Shown here: positions 6,172 through 7,583 of the stretch, piece after piece
Numbering within the stretch: position 1 is the first letter of the stretch
Layout: every line of letters begins with the position of its first letter
Source of the DNA: an uncultured Clostridia bacterium
Lineage (GTDB): Bacteria; Bacillota; Clostridia; Oscillospirales; Ruminococcaceae
Direction: 5' to 3'
DNA length: 7,583 nucleotides
Assembly: GCA_937901465.1 (NCBI GenBank)
Contig: CALGTU010000220.1
Span: 1-7,583 of the forward strand
The notes under the pieces: generated by a model
Told to the model about the DNA's origin: nothing
The model's database searches: none
What the model saw: only the letters and a program-made list of their open reading frames with translations
Position numbers and translations under genes: made by a program

Positions 6172-6220
6172 TATGAAAAAACTTATTTTATCATTTTTTA
6201 TGATAGCGATGCTTACGGGT
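6041..6220 (+). repeat. A-gene 3' end plus next leader, copy 2
   Basis: It covers the last 43 codons of A2, the stop, the 1-nt gap and the signal-peptide start of lipoprotein C. It matches 4681-4860, although the genes that follow (B and C) are unrelated beyond the leader. Confidence 0.85.
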
Positions 6221-6249
6221 TGTGTTTCAGAACCTGTAAAGCAGGAAGA
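6173..6249 (+). repeat. Lipoprotein leader repeat, copy 2
   Basis: This is the 5' end of lipoprotein C. The first part (ATAGCGATGCTTACGGG) is closer to the lipoprotein B leader and the second (CAGAACCTGTAAAGCAGG) equals the leader of the 278-aa gene, so the leader itself may be mosaic. Confidence 0.8.
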
Positions 6250-7144
6250 AGTTACGACAACCGCTCGAACAATAGTATCAAAAGAGCAGAAACCTGTTGT
6301 TTCCGATGAAAATTCTTTCAGTAAGTATTACGATTACATAAATGAACTTTGTTATGAATATGAAAAAGACATAGATAAAAACTGGCAGGATTACAGTTCT
6401 TTTCCGCTTCCGTTATATATCGGAATGTGTGATGTCAACAGCGATGAAACACCCGAAATAATGCTGGGTTTTCTTCAACCGAGAGAAGAAATTTTATACG
6501 ATGTCTATTCTCTCAAAACAAAAGAAAAACTTTTCTCTTTTTGCGGAAGTATAGTGGACAATCCTTTCTGTAACAAAATGTATTACGATAATGACGGCAA
6601 TATATATTTTATGTCTTATTCTTCCGGCGAACTTCACGACGGAAAGATAAATGCCGAAAAGATATCTTTTTCGGGTGGAAAATGGAATGTTGTTTCAGGA
6701 GTGGAAAATGAAGGGTATTCTCCCGATGATGAATATAAGATGATAAAATCTGCGTCAATCATTCTGACAAGCGGAGAAAAGCCTCTTACTGATGAGGTTA
6801 TTGCGGATAAACTTTCAGAACTTGTTGCAGAGTATGAAAAAATGCCATTATCTGATTTTGAAAAGCATGGTGATGAGTTTAAAGGAATATTTAATTCGGC
6901 AGATGAGTATCTGCAAGGTGCACAAGATGTAATGCAAAATGGATACAAAGTCGAATACATGTACAAAGGTGAAATAAGAACAGGATATGTTCAGTTTATG
7001 GGAAATAATAGCAAGGGCAAGGCAAGGTTTGCTTTTGTTGGTACTAATAACGAGGATTGTATTACTACATTTCATACTGAGAGTGGGAAATCATTTTGGA
7101 AGATGTTGAATGGAGAAAGTATCCCAGTTATTAATCCTAAATAG
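6173..7144 (+). CDS. Lipoprotein C with a toxin-like C-terminal tail (apparent fusion)
   Basis: This encodes 323 aa. The signal peptide MKKLILSFFMIAMLTGC gives Cys17, then VSEPVKQEEV and a linker. Residues about 50-225 are a VCBS/FG-GAP-like lipoprotein body with GMCDVNSDETPEIMLGF (D87, N89, D91, E95). It ends in a coiled helix (ADKLSELVAEYEKMP). Residues about 235-323 have a different character: FNSADEYLQGAQDVMQNG, then a basic strand region (YKGEIRTGYVQFMGNN) and ITTFHTESGKSFWKMLNG with H301. I recall this pattern from C-terminal tips of Firmicutes polymorphic toxins (Rhs/LXG type, probably RNase-like folds), without being able to name the Pfam. The next gene, 17 bp downstream, would be its immunity partner. 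An anchored toxin would be unusual, so either a recombination-born chimera or a fortuitous resemblance must be considered. No frameshift is visible at the join. Confidence 0.82.
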   Translation: MKKLILSFFMIAMLTGCVSEPVKQEEVTTTARTIVSKEQKPVVSDENSFSKYYDYINELCYEYEKDIDKNWQDYSSFPLPLYIGMCDVNSDETPEIMLGFLQPREEILYDVYSLKTKEKLFSFCGSIVDNPFCNKMYYDNDGNIYFMSYSSGELHDGKINAEKISFSGGKWNVVSGVENEGYSPDDEYKMIKSASIILTSGEKPLTDEVIADKLSELVAEYEKMPLSDFEKHGDEFKGIFNSADEYLQGAQDVMQNGYKVEYMYKGEIRTGYVQFMGNNSKGKARFAFVGTNNEDCITTFHTESGKSFWKMLNGESIPVINPK

Positions 7145-7148
7145 AGGG

Positions 7149-7155
7149 AAAGGTG
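7149..7155 (+). promoter_or_regulatory. Ribosome binding site deciding the last gene start
   Basis: AAAGGTG lies between the stop of lipoprotein C and the ATG at 7162, with a 6-nt gap. A GTG at 7153 is in frame three codons earlier but overlaps this site and has no sequence of its own upstream at a usable distance. ATG 7162 is therefore preferred. Confidence 0.5.
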
Positions 7156-7161
7156 AAATAC

Positions 7162-7524
7162 ATGAAATACAATTGTGAAATAATAAATATTGTAGATGAT
7201 GAAGTTACAATTAGAATCGGAAATGTATGTATTACAGGATTTGTTAATTGCGGAGTTACGAAAAGAATAGGCCAGGAGGCGATAGTTGAGATATTACTAT
7301 ATGATGATTTGGAAATTACGCAGTGTGATGAAAAAAAACTATGTATAAAAAGAAAAAAACAAACTTTTCAATACTCACTTTGGGGAATTCTAGATATTGA
7401 TAATGGGATTTTGAAGTCTGTAATCAATTTTGAAATAGATGAAGAAGAGTTATATAAGTATGGGTACTTAGATGGTGAGCAAGTAAAAGTAGATGTATTA
7501 AGAATTGATTTTGATTTTGAATAA
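7162..7524 (+). CDS. Small cytoplasmic protein, putative immunity partner of the toxin-like tail
   Basis: From ATG 7162 this encodes 120 aa, without signal peptide, and acidic (C-terminus VDVLRIDFDFE). The pattern of short alternating strands (YNCEIINIVDDEVTIRIGNVCITGFVNCG … AIVEILLYDDLEITQ) suggests an all-beta or beta-rich fold. I do not recognise the family. It directly follows the toxin-like tail of lipoprotein C, shares that tail's base usage (more GTA/GTT, fewer TTC/CGG-type codons than the lipoprotein part, by eye), and is acidic where the tail is basic. These are the features expected of a toxin/immunity pair. The assignment as immunity is by position and charge only. Confidence 0.8.
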   Translation: MKYNCEIINIVDDEVTIRIGNVCITGFVNCGVTKRIGQEAIVEILLYDDLEITQCDEKKLCIKRKKQTFQYSLWGILDIDNGILKSVINFEIDEEELYKYGYLDGEQVKVDVLRIDFDFE

Positions 7525-7583
7525 TTCAACCTTGAAGATCAATTCCTTAAAGAATGCCCCGAGGAATACAGACAAATCAGAGA
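7525..7583 (+). other. Open reading frame fragment without start, running off the window
   Basis: The frame of the preceding gene stays open after its TAA and reads FNLEDQFLKECPEEYRQIR to the window end, with a protein-like composition (acidic, amphipathic) and no start codon or ribosome site. It looks like a piece of another gene whose 5' end is missing, similar in nature to the scars at 2068-2175 and 3963-4217. With only 59 bases this is weak. Confidence 0.3.

Noticed and set aside
1..7583. CRISPR array, tRNA, riboswitch or rho-independent terminator
   Set aside because: No regularly spaced short repeats, no cloverleaf-like stretch, and no G+C-rich hairpin followed by a T-run was found in the short intergenic gaps.

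Overview
The window is AT-rich (roughly one third G+C by eye) and entirely coded on the + strand. Strong AAAGGAG/AGGAGG ribosome sites, the Clostridia-type lipoprotein signal peptides (MKKLI...LTGC) and the low-G+C codon choice suggest a Gram-positive gut Clostridia (Oscillospiraceae/Ruminococcus-like) or a relative. No rRNA, tRNA, CRISPR, transposase, phage or core metabolic gene is visible.

Layout. (1) 1-668: the tail of an unidentified gene, then a two-CxxC cytoplasmic protein. (2) 723-3032: two lipoproteins (447 and 278 aa) separated by an orphan C-terminal gene tail. (3) 3057-3962: two signal-less cytoplasmic proteins, the second resembling the immunity-protein family Imm48. (4) 3963-4217: a scar made of about 75 bp of foreign, G+C-rich reading frame fused to the frameshifted tail of a lipoprotein gene. 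(5) 4239-7144: four lipoproteins in the order A1, B, A2, C. A1 and A2 are paralogues; B is a DUF5050/beta-propeller-like protein; C has a lipoprotein N-terminus and a C-terminal tail that reads like a polymorphic-toxin tip. (6) 7162-7524: a small cytoplasmic protein directly behind that tail, probably its immunity partner. (7) 7525-7583: open reading frame without a start, continuing off the window.

Interpretation. Genes are tightly packed (1-55 bp gaps, the larger gaps being filled by gene remnants), all co-directional, unrelated in sequence, and mix cytoplasmic proteins with anchored lipoproteins. This is the architecture of an immunity/orphan-module array of the kind found downstream of polymorphic toxins (LXG, Rhs/WapA, MuF types) in Firmicutes. 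No complete toxin gene lies in the window, so this is inference.

The most distinctive signal is recombination. A 320-bp block (tail of lipoprotein B, spacer, start of lipoprotein A) occurs twice with one substitution and one homopolymer indel, then stops abruptly inside a coding region. The lipoprotein genes share nearly identical 5' leaders and, in A1/A2, 3' ends, while their middles differ. Orphan tails and the apparent lipoprotein-toxin fusion fit a locus that grows and diversifies by module shuffling.
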